Source of the DNA: CAJXYS01 sp913063035
GTDB taxonomy: Bacteria > Pseudomonadota > Alphaproteobacteria > Rhodobacterales > Rhodobacteraceae
DNA: 64,000 nt
NCBI RefSeq assembly: GCF_050586465.1
Contig: NZ_JBOCEG010000003.1
Location: forward strand, 310,001-374,000
Direction: 5' to 3'
Each line of letters starts with the position of its first letter. Position 1 is the first letter of the stretch. The translations under genes were made by a program, and so were the position numbers. This document shows positions 28,139 through 37,202 of the stretch, piece after piece. Below the pieces are notes generated by a model. That model did not search any database and was not told where the DNA came from. It saw nothing but the letters and a program-made list of their open reading frames with translations.

Positions 28139-28705
28139 ATGTCCCTGCCGCGACTCGCAGCGGTATTCCTGACGCTCTGGCTGGCCGCCGTCCCGGCGGC
28201 CGGGCAGGACGGGTCGGCGGACGGGCTGCCGCGCAGCCCGGTGCTGACGCTCGACCAGGAGCGGTTCTTCGCCGAGTCGGCGTTCGGCCAACGCGTCCGG
28301 CGCGAGCTGGAAGAGGCCGCCAGCGCGCTCGCCGCCGAGAACCGCCGCATCGAGTCGGAACTCAGCGCCGAGGAACGCGACCTGACCGAGCGGCGGCCGG
28401 ACATGGATCCCGAAGAGTTCCGCGAGCTGGCCGACGCCTTCGACCGCAAGGTCGTCGAGATCCGCCAGCGCCAGGACCAGAAGGCGCGTGATCTCGATGC
28501 CCGCGCCGAGGCAGAGCGCCAGCGCTTCTTCGATGCGGCGCTGCCGATCCTGCTGGAAATCATCCGCGAGGCCGGCGCGGTGGCGCTGCTGGAGGATCGC
28601 GCGATTATCCTCTCGGCCGACCGGATCGAGATCACCGATCGCGCGATCCGGCGGGTCAACGCGCAGCTCGGCGATGGCCGCGAGGCCGCGGGCGGGGCGG
28701 AGTGA
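28139..28705 (+). CDS. skp: Periplasmic chaperone Skp/OmpH family
   Basis: Skp is a trimeric, tentacle-shaped holdase that carries unfolded outer-membrane proteins to BamA. The 188-residue protein has a signal peptide (residues 1-22, AAVPAAGQ), then a conserved LTLDQERFFAESAFGQRV strand region and a long charged coiled coil (residues 55-125, EEAASALAAENRRIESELSAEE onward). It starts 4 bases after bamA. The order bamA-skp matches other proteobacteria. It is a divergent family, so the call rests on architecture plus context. Confidence 0.88.
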   Translation: MSLPRLAAVFLTLWLAAVPAAGQDGSADGLPRSPVLTLDQERFFAESAFGQRVRRELEEAASALAAENRRIESELSAEERDLTERRPDMDPEEFRELADAFDRKVVEIRQRQDQKARDLDARAEAERQRFFDAALPILLEIIREAGAVALLEDRAIILSADRIEITDRAIRRVNAQLGDGREAAGGAE

Positions 28706-28780
28706 CGCTTGTCACCGCCGGACCCGCTTGCTAGTCAGGTCCGGGGTCCGGTCAGGACGCTGTCACAGAGGTCACCGAGC

Positions 28781-29257
28781 ATGATGGATGCGTCAGAAGC
28801 GCCGCTCCCGGAAGCGGATATCTCCCTGATCCAGCGGATCATTCCCCATCGTTACCCGTTCCTGCTGATCGACCGCGTCCGGGACATCCGCGCCGGGGAA
28901 GGGGCGGTCGGCATCAAGAACGTGACCTTCAACGAGCCGCATTTCCAGGGACATTTCCCGCAGAAACCGGTGATGCCGGGCGTCACCATCGTCGAGGCGA
29001 TGGCGCAGACGGCGGGGGTGCTGGTGGGCTGGACGCTGGATCTCGTGGACAAGAACCCGCTGGTCTATTTCATGACCCTCGACAAGACGCGGTTCCGCCG
29101 CCAGGTGGGCCCCGGCGACGTGCTGGAACTGCACGTGACCGTGCAGCGCGGGCGCGGCAAGATCTGGAAGTTCGAGGGCGTCGCGATGGTCGGCGACGAG
29201 AAGGCCGCCGAGGCCGAGTTCTCGGCGATGATCGCGCTGCCCGGCGACAACAAGTAA
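28781..29257 (+). CDS. fabZ: 3-hydroxyacyl-ACP dehydratase FabZ
   Basis: FabZ dehydrates beta-hydroxyacyl-ACP in fatty acid synthesis and competes with LpxA for hydroxymyristoyl-ACP. At 158 residues it has the hot-dog fold with IIPHRYPFLLIDRV and the active-site segment GHFPQKPVMPGVTIVEAMAQ containing the catalytic His and Glu. The start MMDASEAP follows AGAGG; upstream in-frame codons lack family similarity. It lies 75 bases after skp and 8 before lpxA. Confidence 0.96.
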   Translation: MMDASEAPLPEADISLIQRIIPHRYPFLLIDRVRDIRAGEGAVGIKNVTFNEPHFQGHFPQKPVMPGVTIVEAMAQTAGVLVGWTLDLVDKNPLVYFMTLDKTRFRRQVGPGDVLELHVTVQRGRGKIWKFEGVAMVGDEKAAEAEFSAMIALPGDNK

Positions 29258-29265
29258 GGCGCCCC

Positions 29266-30066
29266 ATGGCCATCGATCCCACGGCAGAGATCCACCCCTC
29301 GGCCATCGTCGAGGCGGGGGCGGTCATCGGCGCCGGCTGCCGCGTCGGGCCGTTTTCCGTGATCGGGCCCGAGGTCACGCTCGGTGCCGGGGTCGAGGTG
29401 AAGTCGCACGCCGTGGTCACGGGCTGGACCGAGATCGGTGACGAAACCCAGGTCTTTCCCTTCGCCAGCGTCGGCGAGGTGCCCCAGGATCTCAAATTCG
29501 CGGGCGAGCGCACCCGGCTCGTCATCGGCAGGCGCAACCGCATCCGCGAGGGCGCGACGCTGAACACCGGCACCGAGGGCGGCGGCGGCATCACGCGCGT
29601 GGGCGATGACTGCCTCTTCATGACCGGCGCCCATGTGGGCCATGACGCGCAGGTGGGCGACCGCGTCATCATGGCCAACGACTCGGCCCTTGCCGGGCAC
29701 TGCATCATCGGCGACAACGTCATCATCGGCGGCCTCTCGGGCATCCACCAGTTCGTGCGCATCGGGCGCGGCGCGATCATCGGCGCGGTGACCATGGTGA
29801 CCAACGACGTGATCCCCTATGGCCTCGTGCAGGGGCCGCGCGGGCGGCTCGACGGGCTGAACCTCGTCGGGCTCAAGCGCGGCGGCGTCGCCAAGGAGGA
29901 CATCTCGGCGCTGCGCGCGGCCTACCAGGAACTCGCCCAGGGCGAAGGCGCCTTCCAGGAACGCGCCCGCCGCCTGGCCGAGGAAGACACCGACAGCGCC
30001 TATGTCCGCGACGTGGTCGAGTTCGTGCTGGGCGCATCCGACCGTTCCTTCCTGACCCCGGGCTGA
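29266..30066 (+). CDS. lpxA: UDP-N-acetylglucosamine acyltransferase LpxA
   Basis: LpxA puts the first hydroxyacyl chain on UDP-GlcNAc, opening lipid A synthesis. The 266-residue protein is a left-handed beta helix of hexapeptide repeats (IHPSAIVEAGAVIGAGCRVGPF, then VGDDCLFMTGAHVGHDAQVGDRV). The catalytic histidine region is GAHVGHDAQ, and the GGLSGIHQFVRIG stretch is a family hallmark. It is followed after 3 bases by lpxI. Confidence 0.97.
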   Translation: MAIDPTAEIHPSAIVEAGAVIGAGCRVGPFSVIGPEVTLGAGVEVKSHAVVTGWTEIGDETQVFPFASVGEVPQDLKFAGERTRLVIGRRNRIREGATLNTGTEGGGGITRVGDDCLFMTGAHVGHDAQVGDRVIMANDSALAGHCIIGDNVIIGGLSGIHQFVRIGRGAIIGAVTMVTNDVIPYGLVQGPRGRLDGLNLVGLKRGGVAKEDISALRAAYQELAQGEGAFQERARRLAEEDTDSAYVRDVVEFVLGASDRSFLTPG

Positions 30067-30069
30067 GCG

Positions 30070-30909
30070 ATGGCGGAGGCGGGCAAGCTGGCGATCCTCG
30101 CGGGCGGCGGTGCGCTGCCGGGCCAGATCGCGGCCGCAGCCGAGGCGGCGGGGCGGCCGGTGACGCTGGTGGCCTTTGCCGGCACGACGGTCGAGGCCGC
30201 CGGCTTTCCCGTCATCGCGGCCCGGATCGAGAAGCTGGGCGCGCTGTTTGCCGACCTGCGCGCGGCCGGCGTCACCCATGTCGTGATGGCCGGGGGCATG
30301 CGCCGCCCGGCGCTCGACCCGGCCGGTTTCGACGACACCTTCCTGGCGGTGGCGCCGCGGCTCATGGCGGCGATGCAGGGCGGCGATGACGGGTTGCTGC
30401 GCGTGGTCATCGCGGTGTTCGAGGAGGCGGGCTTCACCGTCGAAGCGCCCCATGACCTCGTGCCCGCCCTGACCGCCGCGCCCGGCTTTCTGACGGCGAC
30501 GGCGCCGGGACATGCCGACCGGGCGGATGCGGACCGCGCGGCGGAGATCGTGCAGGGCCTGGGCGCGCTGGACATCGGGCAGGGGGCCGTGGTCGCGCAG
30601 GGGCTCTGCCTGGGCGTCGAGACGGTGCAGGGCACCGACGCGATGCTGCGCTTCGTGGCCGAAACCGCCCGCGGTGCCCGGCCCAATCCCGACGGTGCGC
30701 GCGGCGTGCTGCTGAAAATGCCGAAGCCGGGCCAGGATCTGCGGGTCGACATGCCCGCCATCGGCCCCGAAACCGTGCGGGGCGCCGCCGCGGCGGGCCT
30801 GGCCGGGATCGTTCTCGCCGCCGGCCGCGTGCTGGTGCTGGAACGGGACGAGACCCTTGCCGCGGCAGAGGCCGCCGGGCTCTTCGTCTGGGCGCGGGAC
30901 GATATCTGA
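30070..30909 (+). CDS. lpxI: UDP-2,3-diacylglucosamine pyrophosphatase LpxI
   Basis: LpxI hydrolyses UDP-2,3-diacylglucosamine to lipid X, replacing the unrelated LpxH of gammaproteobacteria. The 279-residue protein has the N-terminal ILAGGGALPGQIA motif, the MAGGMRRPALDP segment, and the C-terminal GARGVLLKMPKPGQDLRVDMPAIGPETV region typical of this family (formerly DUF1009). It is located between lpxA and lpxB, exactly where its step belongs, and its stop overlaps the lpxB ATG by one base. Confidence 0.95.
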   Translation: MAEAGKLAILAGGGALPGQIAAAAEAAGRPVTLVAFAGTTVEAAGFPVIAARIEKLGALFADLRAAGVTHVVMAGGMRRPALDPAGFDDTFLAVAPRLMAAMQGGDDGLLRVVIAVFEEAGFTVEAPHDLVPALTAAPGFLTATAPGHADRADADRAAEIVQGLGALDIGQGAVVAQGLCLGVETVQGTDAMLRFVAETARGARPNPDGARGVLLKMPKPGQDLRVDMPAIGPETVRGAAAAGLAGIVLAAGRVLVLERDETLAAAEAAGLFVWARDDI

Positions 30910-32084
30910 TGGGCCGCCGGCTCTTCCTGATCGCGGGGGAGCCTTCGGGCGACCGGCTCGGGGCCGGGCTCATGGCCGGGCTGAAGCGGCTCGCGCCGGA
31001 TACGGCGTTTGCGGGCGTGGGCGGCCCGCTGATGGCCGCCGAGGGGCTGGAGAGCCTCTTTCCCATGGAGGATCTCTCGGTGATGGGTATCGCCGAGGTG
31101 CTGCCGCGGCTGCGCCAGCTTCTGCGCCGGCGCGACGAGGCCGCCGCCGCCGTGCTGGAGATGCGCCCCGATGCGCTGGTCACGATCGACAGCCCGGATT
31201 TCTGCCTGCGCGTCGCGGCCCGCGTGAAGGCCCATGCGCCGGAGATCCGGACGATCCACTACGTGGCGCCGACGGTCTGGGCCTGGCGTCCGCAACGGGC
31301 CGAAAAGATGGCCGCCCATATCGATCATGTCCTCGCGTTGTATCCCTTCGAGCCGCCCTACATGGAAGCCGCCGGCATGGGGTGCGATTTCGTGGGACAT
31401 CCGGTGGTCGAGGATCCCGTTCCAAGTGCCTGGGAAGCAACGGAATTCCGTGACCGTCACGGGATCGCGGAAGCGGCGCCGCTGCTCTGTGCGCTGCCGG
31501 GATCGCGCCGTGGCGAGGTCACGCGGCTGGCGCCGATCTTCGGGGCCGCGCTGCGCGAGGTTCTGGCCGAGCGGCCGGATGCCCGCGTGGTGATCCCCGC
31601 GGCGGCGGGCGTGGCCGATCTCGTCGCGCAGCTGACCGCCGGTTGGCCCGGCGATCCCGTGGTGCTCGACCCGCGCGGCCAGGCCACGGATGCGGCGGTG
31701 CAAGAGAAATACCGGGCTTTCGCGGCGTCCGACGCGGCACTGGCGGCATCGGGCACGGTGTCGCTGGAACTGGCGGCGATGGCGACGCCGATGGTGATCG
31801 CCTACGACATGACCTGGATGTCGCGCCAGATCATCCGGCGGATGATGCGGATCGATACCGTGACGCTGGTCAACATCGTCACCGGCCGCAAGGTGGTGCC
31901 GGAATTCCTGGGCGACGCCTGCCGGCCCAAGCCGATCGCGGCGGCCATGCTGGAGCTTCTGGGCGACGGTCGGGCGCGGGCGGCGCAGCTCGCGGCCGCC
32001 GAGGAGACCATGCGCCTTCTCGGGCGCGACGCCGAGGATCCGGGTCTGCGCGCCGCGCGGGCGGTGCTGGGCGCTATTCCGTGA
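30909..32084 (+). CDS. lpxB: Lipid-A-disaccharide synthase
   Basis: LpxB condenses lipid X with UDP-2,3-diacylglucosamine to form the lipid A disaccharide at the inner-membrane face. At 391 residues it shows AGEPSGDRLGAGLM at the start, ALVTIDSPDFCLRVA, VAPTVWAWRPQRAEK and LPGSRRGEV, the GT19 hallmarks. It ends the bamA operon. Its 3' end overlaps the convergent YbaK-type gene by 11 bases. Confidence 0.97.
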   Translation: MGRRLFLIAGEPSGDRLGAGLMAGLKRLAPDTAFAGVGGPLMAAEGLESLFPMEDLSVMGIAEVLPRLRQLLRRRDEAAAAVLEMRPDALVTIDSPDFCLRVAARVKAHAPEIRTIHYVAPTVWAWRPQRAEKMAAHIDHVLALYPFEPPYMEAAGMGCDFVGHPVVEDPVPSAWEATEFRDRHGIAEAAPLLCALPGSRRGEVTRLAPIFGAALREVLAERPDARVVIPAAAGVADLVAQLTAGWPGDPVVLDPRGQATDAAVQEKYRAFAASDAALAASGTVSLELAAMATPMVIAYDMTWMSRQIIRRMMRIDTVTLVNIVTGRKVVPEFLGDACRPKPIAAAMLELLGDGRARAAQLAAAEETMRLLGRDAEDPGLRAARAVLGAIP

Positions 32085-32544
32085 AGCCGGCGACCCTGGC
32101 GCCCGTCAGGCGTTCGAGGTCGCGCGGCGCAATCGGGAAGACGTGATGCGGTGTCCCGCCGGCGGCCCAGACGGTCTCGAACGCCGTCAGCCGCGGGTCG
32201 AGAAAGGCGCGGATCGGGCTGAGGTGCCCGATCGGTGCCACGCCGCCGATCGCGAAGCCCGTCTGCGCGCGCACCAGCGCCGCGTCGGCGCGGCCGAGCG
32301 GCTCGCCGGTCAGCGCCGCCGCCTTCGCGTCGTCCACGCGGTTGCCGCCGGCGGTCAGGAAGAGGATGGCCGCGCCGCTGGTCTCGCCCCGGAAAATGAT
32401 GGATTTCACGATCTGGTCGATCTCGCAGCCCACGGCGTCGGCCGCTTGCTGCGCGGTGCGGGTCTGATCGGGGGTTCGGACGATCTCGACGTCGAGTCCC
32501 GCGGCCTCCAGCGCGGCCCGCACCCGTTTCACGCTCTTGCTCAT
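32074..32544 (-). CDS. YbaK/ProX-type aminoacyl-tRNA deacylase
   Basis: A 156-residue single-domain protein of the YbaK/aminoacyl-tRNA editing family, which in known members hydrolyses mischarged tRNAs such as Ala-tRNA-Pro or Cys-tRNA-Pro. The conserved core reads DQIVKSIIFRGE (with the catalytic lysine), NRVDDAKAAALTG and GFAIGGVAPIGH. The exact tRNA specificity cannot be told from the sequence; it may equally be the broader YeaK-like group. It is divergent from glnE with 100 bases between starts. Confidence 0.88.
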   Translation of the reverse strand: MSKSVKRVRAALEAAGLDVEIVRTPDQTRTAQQAADAVGCEIDQIVKSIIFRGETSGAAILFLTAGGNRVDDAKAAALTGEPLGRADAALVRAQTGFAIGGVAPIGHLSPIRAFLDPRLTAFETVWAAGGTPHHVFPIAPRDLERLTGARVAGFTE

Positions 32545-32644
32545 CGGGCTGCTCTCCTCTCCTGCTGCGACCTGTTATCGCCACGGGGCCGGGGGGACGC
32601 AACCGCAGTTGACCCCCCGCGCGGCTGGCCCCATTCTGCCGCCC

Positions 32645-35467
32645 ATGTCCCTGATCCGCCGCCTCAACGCCGCCCCGATCCCCTTCGAGACCGAGATCGC
32701 CGCGGAGACCGCGGCGCTCTATGACGGTGCGCCGCCCGAAATGCTGGAGCTGATCCGCGGCACGGCCGGATGCAGCCAGTACCTGAACACGCTGCTGCGC
32801 CGCGAGGCCGACTGGCTGCGCGACGCCTGGGAGCAGGAGCCCCACGACGCGCTCGCCGCGGTGGAGGCCGATCTGCCCGGGGACCCGGCGCAGCTCAAGA
32901 CCGCGCTGCGGGTCGCCAAGCGCCGCGTGGCGCTCCTGACGGCGCTGGCGGACCTGGGCGGGGCCTGGGCGCTGCACGAGGTCACCGGCGCGCTGACGCG
33001 CTTTGCCGATTGTGCCACCGACCGGGCGCTCAAGGCGCTGGTCGCGGCCGAGATCCGGCGCGGCAAGATCCCCGGCGCGACCGAGGACGACATCGCGACG
33101 GCCGCCGGCATGACCGTGCTGGCCATGGGCAAGATGGGCGCCGGGGAACTCAATTATTCCTCGGATATCGACCTGATCTGCCTGTTCGACGAAAGCCGTT
33201 ACGCCCCGGACGACCTGCACGAGGTGCGCGCGGCCCTGATCCGCGTGACACGCCGGATGAGCGCGCTGCTCTCGGACGTCACCGGCGAGGGCTACGTCTT
33301 TCGCACCGACCTGCGGCTGCGGCCCGACCCGTCGGTGACCCCGGTCTGCCTGTCGATGGAGGCCGCCGAGCGCTACTACGAAAGCGTCGGCCGCACCTGG
33401 GAACGCGCGGCCTATATCAAGGCGCGGCCCTGCGCGGGCGACCTGGAGGCCGGCGCCGAGTTCCTGTCGCGGCTGACGCCCTTCGTCTACCGCAGGCATC
33501 TCGATTTCGCGGCGATCCAGGACGCCCACGACATGCGGCTCAGGATCCGCAGTCACAAGGGGCTCGGCGGGCGGATCACGCTGGAAGGCCACGACATGAA
33601 GCTCGGCCGTGGCGGGATCCGCGAGATCGAGTTCTTCACCCAGACCCGGCAGATCATCGCCGGGGGGCGCGACCCGGACCTGCGGGTGCGCGGCACGGTC
33701 GAGGGGCTTGCCGTGCTGGCCGACAAGGGCTGGATTCCCGAAGAGGCCGCCGAGGTGCTGGCGACCGCCTACCGCGCGCACCGCACGGTGGAACACCGGC
33801 TGCAGATGCTGAACGACGCGCAGACCCACAAGCTGCCCAATGCCGGGGGCTTCGACCGGCTGGCGCGGTTCTCGGGCTGGGACGACACGGAGGCTTATCG
33901 CGCGGATATCCGGCACCGGCTGGAAGAGATCGATGGCCTGATCGAGCGGTTCTTCGCGCCCGAAAAGACCGGCGAGACACCGGAAATCGAGTTCTCGGAG
34001 ACCGCGCAGGAGATCATCGCGCGCTGGCGCGACTACCCGGCGCTGCGCAGCTCGCGCGCCGCGGAGATCTTCGAGCGGGTCAAGCCCGGCCTGCTGGAGC
34101 GCTTTGCCCGCGCCGCGCGCCCCGAAGAGGCGCTTTTGCAATTCGACGGGTTTCTCAAAGGGTTGCCGGCTGGCGTTCAGCTGTTCTCGCTGTTCGACGC
34201 CAACCCTCAACTGGTGGATCTGCTGGCCGATATCTGCGCCACGGCACCGGGGCTGTCGGGGTATCTCTCGCGCAATCCGCAGGTGCTGGACGCGGTGATC
34301 GGCGGTGATTTCTTCGCCCCCTGGCCCGGCGAGGACGCGCTGGTCGGGGCGCTTGCCGAGACACTCGCCGCGGAGGAGGACGATTACGAACGCCGGCTCG
34401 ATGCGGCGCGGCGCTGGATGAAGGAGCGCCATTTCCGCATCGGCGTGCATCACCTGCGCGGCCTGGTCGATGCCGACGAGGCGGCGCGGCAATATTCCGA
34501 ATTGGCCGGGGCGGTGCTGCGCGCGCTCTGGCCGGTCGTGGTCGCGAATTTCGCCCGCCGTCACGGGCCGCCGCCGGGGCGCGGCGCGGCGGTGCTGGGC
34601 ATGGGATCGCTCGGGGCGGAGATGCTGACGGCCACCTCCGACCTCGATTTGATCGTGATCTACTCGGCCAATGGTGAAACGGAGTCGACGGGAAAAAGAC
34701 CCCTTTCGGTAACGGCTTACTACGCGCGGCTCACCCAGGCGTTGGTGACGGCGCTGACCGCGCGCATGGCCGAGGGCCAGCTTTACGAGGTCGATATGCG
34801 GCTTCGTCCCTCGGGCCGGCAGGGGCCGGTCGCGGTTTCTTTCTCGGGGTTTCAGAAATACCAGCGCGACGAGGCCTGGACATGGGAGCACATGGCGCTG
34901 ACGCGGGCGCGGCCCGTGGCGGGCGAGCCGGGGCTCGGCGACGAGATCGAGAGCTTCCGGCGCGCGCTTCTGGCCGAGACGGGCGACGCGGCGACGGCGG
35001 CCCGCGAGACCCGCGCGATGCGCGAGCGGATCGCCAAGGCGGCCGATCCCGCGCGGTTGCGCAATCCCTGGGAGGCCAAGCTGGGCCGGGGGCGCATCCA
35101 GGACATCGAACTGATTTCCCAGGCCGCCGCGCTGGTGGCGGGCGCGGCGGACCGCGCGCCGGATGCGCAGCTGGCCGCCGGGGCCGCGGCCGGGTTCCTG
35201 ACCGGGGACGAGGCGGCGGCGCTGACCGACCGCCACCGCGCGCTGCGGCGGCTCAACCAGTGCGGGCGGCTGCTGATGGAAAAGCCGCTCGACATGGAGG
35301 AACTGGGCGAGGGCGGGCGAACCTTCCTCCTGCGCGAGACCGGCGGCGCGGACGTGGAGTCGCTTGCCGACGATCTCGAGTCGCATCGGTGCCGGACGGA
35401 AGAGATGATCGACGGAATACTCGCGCGGTCCGCCCCGGGGGGCGACGGCGACGAGGCAGAGGCATGA
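32645..35467 (+). CDS. glnE: Glutamine synthetase adenylyltransferase/deadenylase
   Basis: GlnE adenylylates and deadenylylates glutamine synthetase under PII control and so sets nitrogen assimilation. At 940 residues it has two nucleotidyltransferase domains. The N-terminal, deadenylating one shows GAGELNYSSDIDLICLFD; the C-terminal, adenylating one shows GSLGAEMLTATSDLDLIVIYS. Each is followed by a GlnD-type helical regulatory region. The start at MSLIRRLNAAPIP matches the family. The stop codon overlaps the next small gene by 4 bases. Confidence 0.95.
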   Translation: MSLIRRLNAAPIPFETEIAAETAALYDGAPPEMLELIRGTAGCSQYLNTLLRREADWLRDAWEQEPHDALAAVEADLPGDPAQLKTALRVAKRRVALLTALADLGGAWALHEVTGALTRFADCATDRALKALVAAEIRRGKIPGATEDDIATAAGMTVLAMGKMGAGELNYSSDIDLICLFDESRYAPDDLHEVRAALIRVTRRMSALLSDVTGEGYVFRTDLRLRPDPSVTPVCLSMEAAERYYESVGRTWERAAYIKARPCAGDLEAGAEFLSRLTPFVYRRHLDFAAIQDAHDMRLRIRSHKGLGGRITLEGHDMKLGRGGIREIEFFTQTRQIIAGGRDPDLRVRGTVEGLAVLADKGWIPEEAAEVLATAYRAHRTVEHRLQMLNDAQTHKLPNAGGFDRLARFSGWDDTEAYRADIRHRLEEIDGLIERFFAPEKTGETPEIEFSETAQEIIARWRDYPALRSSRAAEIFERVKPGLLERFARAARPEEALLQFDGFLKGLPAGVQLFSLFDANPQLVDLLADICATAPGLSGYLSRNPQVLDAVIGGDFFAPWPGEDALVGALAETLAAEEDDYERRLDAARRWMKERHFRIGVHHLRGLVDADEAARQYSELAGAVLRALWPVVVANFARRHGPPPGRGAAVLGMGSLGAEMLTATSDLDLIVIYSANGETESTGKRPLSVTAYYARLTQALVTALTARMAEGQLYEVDMRLRPSGRQGPVAVSFSGFQKYQRDEAWTWEHMALTRARPVAGEPGLGDEIESFRRALLAETGDAATAARETRAMRERIAKAADPARLRNPWEAKLGRGRIQDIELISQAAALVAGAADRAPDAQLAAGAAAGFLTGDEAAALTDRHRALRRLNQCGRLLMEKPLDMEELGEGGRTFLLRETGGADVESLADDLESHRCRTEEMIDGILARSAPGGDGDEAEA

Positions 35468-35742
35468 CACGCGACAGGTTCTGGGCCGACCCGCGGGGGC
35501 TTATCCACGAGGCCTACCGGATCGAGGGCATCACCGAGGCCGATTGCCGGTCGATCTTCCTGGACTGGGCGCTCGGCCTGTCCGGGGAGGCCGATACGCG
35601 CGCCCATATCGCGGCCCTGCTCGAGCGTCACGGGGCCGCCGCCCCGGATCATCCGATGACGCAGGTGCTGCGCGCCGGGCTCGACCGGGCCGTGCATTCG
35701 GGCCGGCGCGGCGGCCGCGCGGGACGCGCCCGGCGGCAATAG
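35464..35742 (+). CDS. Small hypothetical protein coupled to glnE
   Basis: A 92-residue soluble protein starting at the ATGA overlap with the glnE stop, which implies translational coupling. The body (MTRDRFWADPRGLIHEAYRI..., then CRSIFLDWALGLSGEADTRAHIAALLERHG) looks like a compact helical domain. The C-terminal 20 residues are Arg/Gly-rich (HSGRRGGRAGRARRQ). I do not recognise a function. The helical part resembles small uncharacterised proteins often found after glnE in Rhodobacteraceae, from memory only. Confidence 0.72.
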   Translation: MTRDRFWADPRGLIHEAYRIEGITEADCRSIFLDWALGLSGEADTRAHIAALLERHGAAAPDHPMTQVLRAGLDRAVHSGRRGGRAGRARRQ

Positions 35743-35747
35743 GAAAC

Positions 35748-35767
35748 GGCCGCCCCGAAGGACGGCC
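35748..35767 (-). terminator. Hairpin with UUCG loop, likely gltA terminator
   Basis: On the minus strand GGCCGTCC-TTCG-GGGCGGCC forms an 8-bp stem (one G-U pair) capped by a stable UUCG tetraloop, followed by GTTTCC. It lies 26 bases beyond the gltA stop and 5 bases beyond the small plus-strand gene's stop, so it may serve both directions. Confidence 0.6.
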
Positions 35768-35793
35768 GCCCGACGTGCCGCCATATCCGCGGA

Positions 35794-37089
35794 TCAGCGG
35801 TTTTCGACGTCCACGTAGTCGCGGCGCGTCTCGCCCATGTAGAGCTGGCGCGGCCGGCCGATCTTCATCTGCGGGTCGGCGATCATTTCCTTCCACTGCG
35901 AGATCCAGCCCACCGTGCGCGACAGCGCGAAGATCGGGGTGAACATCGCGGTCGGGAATCCGAGCGCGTCGAGGATGATGCCGGAATAGAAATCCACGTT
36001 CGGGTAGAGCTTCTTGTCGACGAAATACGGGTCCTCGAGCGCGATGCGCTCCAGTTCCTTGGCGACCTGCAGGGTCGGGTTATCCTCGACGCCCAGCAGT
36101 TCGAGCACCTCGTCTGCGGATTGCTTCATCACCTTCGCGCGCGGGTCGAAATTCTTGTAGACCCGGTGGCCGAAGCCCATCAGGCGGAACGGATCGTCCT
36201 TGTCCTTGGCGCGCTCGATGTATTCGGGGATCTGGTCGACCGTGCCGATCTCGCGCAGCATCTCGAGGCAGGCCTGGTTGGCGCCGCCATGGGCCGGCCC
36301 CCAGAGACAGGCGATGCCGGCGGCGATGCAGGCGAAGGGATTGGCGCCGGACGAGGCCGCCAGCCGCACCGTCGAGGTGGAGGCGTTCTGCTCGTGATCG
36401 GCGTGCAGGGTGAAGATCCGGTCCATCGCGCGGGCGAAGATCGGGTTGACGACGTAGTCCTCGGCCGGCACGGCGAAGCACATGCGCAGGAAGTTCGACG
36501 CGTAGTCGAGGTCGTTGCGCGGATAGACCATCGGCTGGCCGATGGAATACTTGTAGGCCCAGGCCGCGATGGTGGGCATCTTGGCGATCAGCCGGATCGA
36601 GGCGACCTCGCGGTGCCAGGGATCGGTGATGTCGGTCGAGTCGTGATAGAAGGCCGACATCGCGCCGACCACGCCCACCATGATCGCCATCGGATGCGCG
36701 TCCCGGCGGAACCCGCGGAAGAAGTTCTGCATCTGCTCGTGCAGCATGGTGTGGTTGGTCACGCGACACTCGAAATCCTCGAGCTGCTCGGCCGAGGGCA
36801 GTTCGCCATAGAGAAGCAGGTAGCAGACCTCGAGGTAATGCGATTTCTCGGCCAGCTGGTCGATCGGGTAGCCGCGGTGCAGCAACTCGCCCTTGTCGCC
36901 GTCGATATAGGTGATGGTGGAGTCGCAGGACGCCGTGGAGGTGAAGCCGGGATCGTAGGTGAAGACACCGCCCTGCGCATAGAGCTTGCGGATGTCGATC
37001 ACGTCCGGCCCGGCCGTCGGCGAATGCACGGGCAGTTCCAGCGACGTATCCCCGAAGCTGAGCGTCGCGGTCTTCGTCATGTCGGCCAT
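35794..37089 (-). CDS. gltA: Citrate synthase
   Basis: GltA condenses acetyl-CoA and oxaloacetate to enter the TCA cycle. The 431-residue protein is the hexameric type II form. Visible hallmarks are YRGYPIDQL-type LLHRGYPIDQLAE, LWGPAHGGANQACLEML (active-site His), the GFGHRVYKNFDPRA segment (second His) and DFYSGIILDALGFP (catalytic Asp region). The start MADMTKTATL follows AGAGGAC at 7 bases; upstream in-frame sequence is GC-rich leader. It follows gltX on the same strand after 113 bases. Confidence 0.97.
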   Translation of the reverse strand: MADMTKTATLSFGDTSLELPVHSPTAGPDVIDIRKLYAQGGVFTYDPGFTSTASCDSTITYIDGDKGELLHRGYPIDQLAEKSHYLEVCYLLLYGELPSAEQLEDFECRVTNHTMLHEQMQNFFRGFRRDAHPMAIMVGVVGAMSAFYHDSTDITDPWHREVASIRLIAKMPTIAAWAYKYSIGQPMVYPRNDLDYASNFLRMCFAVPAEDYVVNPIFARAMDRIFTLHADHEQNASTSTVRLAASSGANPFACIAAGIACLWGPAHGGANQACLEMLREIGTVDQIPEYIERAKDKDDPFRLMGFGHRVYKNFDPRAKVMKQSADEVLELLGVEDNPTLQVAKELERIALEDPYFVDKKLYPNVDFYSGIILDALGFPTAMFTPIFALSRTVGWISQWKEMIADPQMKIGRPRQLYMGETRRDYVDVENR

Positions 37090-37202
37090 CTTATGTCCTC
37101 TCATGCTGTGCCGGCGCCCGGGACAGGGGCCGGAGGGATACACGCTGCCGGCCGCCGCGGCGCCCGGTGCTCTTTCTTCGCCGGCACGGACGGGGCGCAG
37201 GC

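Noticed and set aside
31802..35470. A 1222-codon open frame on the minus strand opposite glnE and lpxB
   Set aside because: It is antisense to two well-supported genes and shows Arg/Gly/Ala-heavy composition with no domain; long open frames opposite real genes are expected at this GC content.
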